Positions 13,702 through 14,892 of a DNA stretch of 14,892 bases are shown here, piece by piece. Every line of letters starts with the position of its first letter. Within the stretch, counting starts at the first letter, position 1. The notes beneath the pieces are model-generated. The model saw only the letters and a program-made list of their open reading frames with translations, did no database searches and was not told the DNA's origin. The position numbers and the translations under genes were made by a program. The DNA is taken from assembly GCA_937901905.1 (NCBI GenBank), contig CALDIF010000045.1:1-14892 (forward strand), given 5' to 3'. The DNA is from an uncultured Porphyromonadaceae bacterium (GTDB lineage: Bacteria; Bacteroidota; Bacteroidia; Bacteroidales; Muribaculaceae).

Positions 13702-13718
13702 GTCGGCTGAAAGCCGAC
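13702..13718. repeat. Left REP palindrome
   Basis: GTCGGCT-GAA-AGCCGAC, seven-base perfect arms with a GAA loop. It is identical to the one at 10849-10865 and half-copied at 10976-10986. Such short stem-loops are the substrates of REP-associated tyrosine transposases. Confidence 0.88.
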
Positions 13719-13744
13719 CCATCTGCCACAGAGATAAAGAATAA

Positions 13745-13756
13745 ATCATTAATGAT
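13745..13756. repeat. ATCATTAATGAT palindrome before the transposase gene
   Basis: A 12-bp perfect palindrome nine bases upstream of the transposase ATG. It could be an operator or a leader structure limiting translation; no consensus Bacteroidota promoter is seen here. Confidence 0.4.
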
Positions 13757-13764
13757 ATAAAGTA

Positions 13765-14223
13765 ATGAGTTATAGTGCAATATATTATCACATTGTGATA
13801 AGAACATACCGAAGTGTTCCAACTATAGACGAGGCGAATGAACGTGAACTATACGGTTATATACTTGGAATGTGTCGAAATTTAGATGTAACGCTCATTC
13901 GTATAGGTGGTATGCCTGATCATATCCATCTATTAGTAGGAGTCCCACCTACTCTTTGTGTCGCAGAGTTTGTAAGACGTTTAAAACGGTCTACATCTTC
14001 TTGGCTTAAGACGAAGAAAGATTTGTTTCCAAATTTTGACAGTTGGTCTAATGGATATGCAGCGTTTTCTTACTCTCGCAATGACTTGCCAACCATCAAG
14101 CAATATATAATGAACCAAAAGACTCATCATCACAGTGTGTCGTTTATTCAAGAGTATAGAGAATGGTTGGCATCAAATGGAATTACTATAGATGATAGAT
14201 ATTTTATGAAGGATGACGAATAG
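13765..14223 (+). CDS. tnpA: IS200-like Y1 transposase (REP-associated type)
   Basis: The 152-aa product is a single-domain HUH endonuclease of the Y1 transposase family (PF01797). The HUH motif is H53-I-H55 in GGMPDHIHLLV. The catalytic tyrosine is most likely Y114 in IKQYIMNQ, followed by the conserved glutamine Q118. Other family patterns are ELYGYILGMCRNL, FVRRLKRSTSSWLK, GYAAFSYSR and a C-terminal EYREWLASNGI. Such enzymes cut single-stranded DNA at subterminal hairpins and form a covalent 5'-phosphotyrosine link. It appears intact. It is flanked closely by REP palindromes, and its TAG stop touches the GGCAGATG of the right arm, which supports a REP-associated (RAYT-like) role. Composition is more AT-rich than folC upstream. 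It could also be a plain IS200-type element. Confidence 0.92.
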   Translation: MSYSAIYYHIVIRTYRSVPTIDEANERELYGYILGMCRNLDVTLIRIGGMPDHIHLLVGVPPTLCVAEFVRRLKRSTSSWLKTKKDLFPNFDSWSNGYAAFSYSRNDLPTIKQYIMNQKTHHHSVSFIQEYREWLASNGITIDDRYFMKDDE

Positions 14224-14232
14224 GGCAGATGA

Positions 14233-14249
14233 GTCGCCCGTCGGGCGAC
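14233..14249. repeat. Right REP palindrome
   Basis: GTCGCCC-GTC-GGGCGAC, identical to 10705-10721 and nearly identical to 10897-10914. The sequence after it (to 14287) is the same as 10911-10952. A related CTCGCCC-GTC-GGGCGAG palindrome lies at 14314-14330 near the junction with the integrase. Confidence 0.88.
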
Positions 14250-14281
14250 GATATATGTCCTGCTTTCCCCCGCTTGTCGCG

Positions 14282-14836
14282 CTATCGCGCTCCAAACGGG
14301 GTTACACAGATCACTCGCCCGTCGGGCGAGCATGTGGCAACGTCCTGAATCTGAATGTTGCGCACCGTCGAGGCACGGCAGCCGCAGTTCATCAAAAAGT
14401 TGATGATGACCCAATCCCTGAATTCGGCAAAATCACAGTTTGCTTTTGGACGTTTCAGCAGCAGCTCCAAGTCTTCGTCTGAATACGTTTGCTTGACGGT
14501 TTCGCGCTCTTTGATTTGCGGAATGATAACATTCGTCAATCCTTCCTTGCTGCACCAAAGCAGAAACGTGCGCAGCGAACGGACATAGGACGCAATGGTA
14601 TTGTGTGCCAAGCCCGCATCACGCATTTTGCAAATCATTTCTTCCAAATGCCTCTTGGTCAGATTGCAAAGCAGCATGTCGATGTCCAGATACTTGGAAA
14701 CATTGTGAATTCTGTCCTTGTAGTTCTGGATGGTTGTTTCTGTGCATCCTTGCACTTTTCTTGAGAAAACGAATTCCTCATAGACCTCCCGTAAAGGCAG
14801 ATTACTTCTGGAATTCATCACGATTTTGGGTGCCAT
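14282..14836 (-). pseudogene. Tyrosine recombinase truncated by the REP element
   Basis: From the ATG at 14836 the frame encodes 184 residues. Residues about 13-105 form the SAM-like core-binding domain (LREVYEEFVFSRKVQG, TIQNYKDRI, TIASYVRSLRTFLLWC). The start of the catalytic domain follows (YSDEDLELLL, then NCGCRASTVRNIQIQDV) with the first catalytic arginine at R154. Native coding ends at about 14339: the last 18 residues (ATCSPDGRVICVTPFGAR) are encoded by REP sequence. The H-x-x-R box and the nucleophilic tyrosine are missing, so recombination is not expected. Start choice is uncertain; ATG 14848 and TTG 14869 are in frame. The N-terminal pattern resembles Firmicutes-type element integrases, which would suggest transfer (inference). 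Confidence 0.82.
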
Positions 14837-14838
14837 AA

Positions 14839-14885
14839 CTGACCGCATCCCTTCCTGAAATTTCTGCAAAAAAGGATGCGGTCAG
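14839..14885. repeat. 12-bp perfect inverted repeat at the integrase 5' end
   Basis: CTGACCGCATCC (14839-14850) and GGATGCGGTCAG (14874-14885) are perfect inverted copies, 23 nt apart, ending three bases before the integrase ATG at 14836. It could be a leader hairpin, the upstream neighbour's terminator, or a recombinase-binding site. The window ends seven bases further on. Confidence 0.75.
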
Positions 14886-14892
14886 CGGCTCG

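Larger units (their letters stand above)
13480..14338. mobile_element. IS200-like / REP-associated transposase element
   Basis: A left arm (13480-13727), one HUH tyrosine transposase gene and a right arm (14224 to about 14338) form one unit. The left arm ends CATCTGCC (13720-13727) and the right arm begins GGCAGATG (14224-14231), an 8-bp inverted pair just outside the gene. Further out are the REP palindromes 13702-13718 and 14233-14249. A segment CGAGCAATCTGTGTAACCC in the left arm (13639-13657) recurs inverted in the right arm at about 14298-14316. The transposase gene is visibly more AT-rich than its neighbours. The right edge is set by where the integrase reading frame stops being native. 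Element ends are approximate; I see no clear target duplication. Confidence 0.75.

Noticed and set aside
13471..13710. Open frames on both strands across the minisatellite encoding 12-residue peptide repeats
   Set aside because: The frames are open because the unit is 36 bp, a multiple of three; they run into REP palindromes, lack signals, and share their sequence with the transposase-less copy. They look like repeat DNA, not genes.

Overview
The window looks like a chromosomal segment of a Bacteroidota bacterium, order Bacteroidales, most like the Muribaculaceae/Bacteroides group. The evidence is several promoters of the Bacteroidota form (TTTG, about 19-22 bp, then TAnnTTTG), calycin-like and PCMD-type secreted proteins typical of gut Bacteroidales, a tatA-tatC-tilS gene order, and paired half-size chromate-transporter genes. 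The genus assignment is inference.

Layout. Positions 1-4903 are mainly minus-strand housekeeping genes: the start of chorismate synthase (aroC, cut by the window edge, 1-337), a YbaK-type aminoacyl-tRNA deacylase, then on the plus strand an exported thioredoxin-fold protein driven from an overlapping divergent promoter. These are followed on the minus strand by tilS, tatC, tatA and an orphan umuD-like self-cleaving S24 protein with an excellent promoter. Positions 4904-5441 hold no gene but are dense in small DNA structures: a 36-bp perfect palindrome, eleven tandem heptamers, a long hairpin, two short tandem duplications, and a strong promoter.

Positions 5442-10587 encode a plus-strand set of surface or secreted proteins: a PCMD-type lipoprotein, an outer-membrane beta-barrel, a 735-aa multidomain protein (calycin-like, PCMD, Ig-like, OB-like, C-terminal sorting-like tail), and a small calycin-like protein ending in a single dockerin-type calcium loop. 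The last two carry clearly paralogous calycin-like domains. AT-rich hairpins and short repeats lie between these genes.

Positions 10588-11038 hold a likely terminator and then a cluster of REP-like palindromes. Positions 11039-13467 form a tight plus-strand operon: two half-size ChrA proteins (4-bp overlap) and folC. Immediately after the folC stop lies an IS200-like/REP-associated HUH tyrosine transposase (13765-14223) framed by the same REP-like arms. The left arm contains a four-unit 36-bp minisatellite. The cluster at 10735-10952 is a transposase-less version of this element: its left arm is the same length once three extra 36-bp units are subtracted, and its two arms are joined by about 14 nt instead of the gene. 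The right side of the transposase element runs directly into a truncated, minus-strand tyrosine recombinase gene (to 14836), whose last 18 codons are REP sequence. The window ends with a 12-bp inverted repeat at that gene's 5' end.

The most notable signal is this element, with its internal minisatellite, its non-autonomous sibling 2.7 kb away and the broken integrase. The repeat-rich region beside umuD and the calycin/PCMD/dockerin gene set come next.
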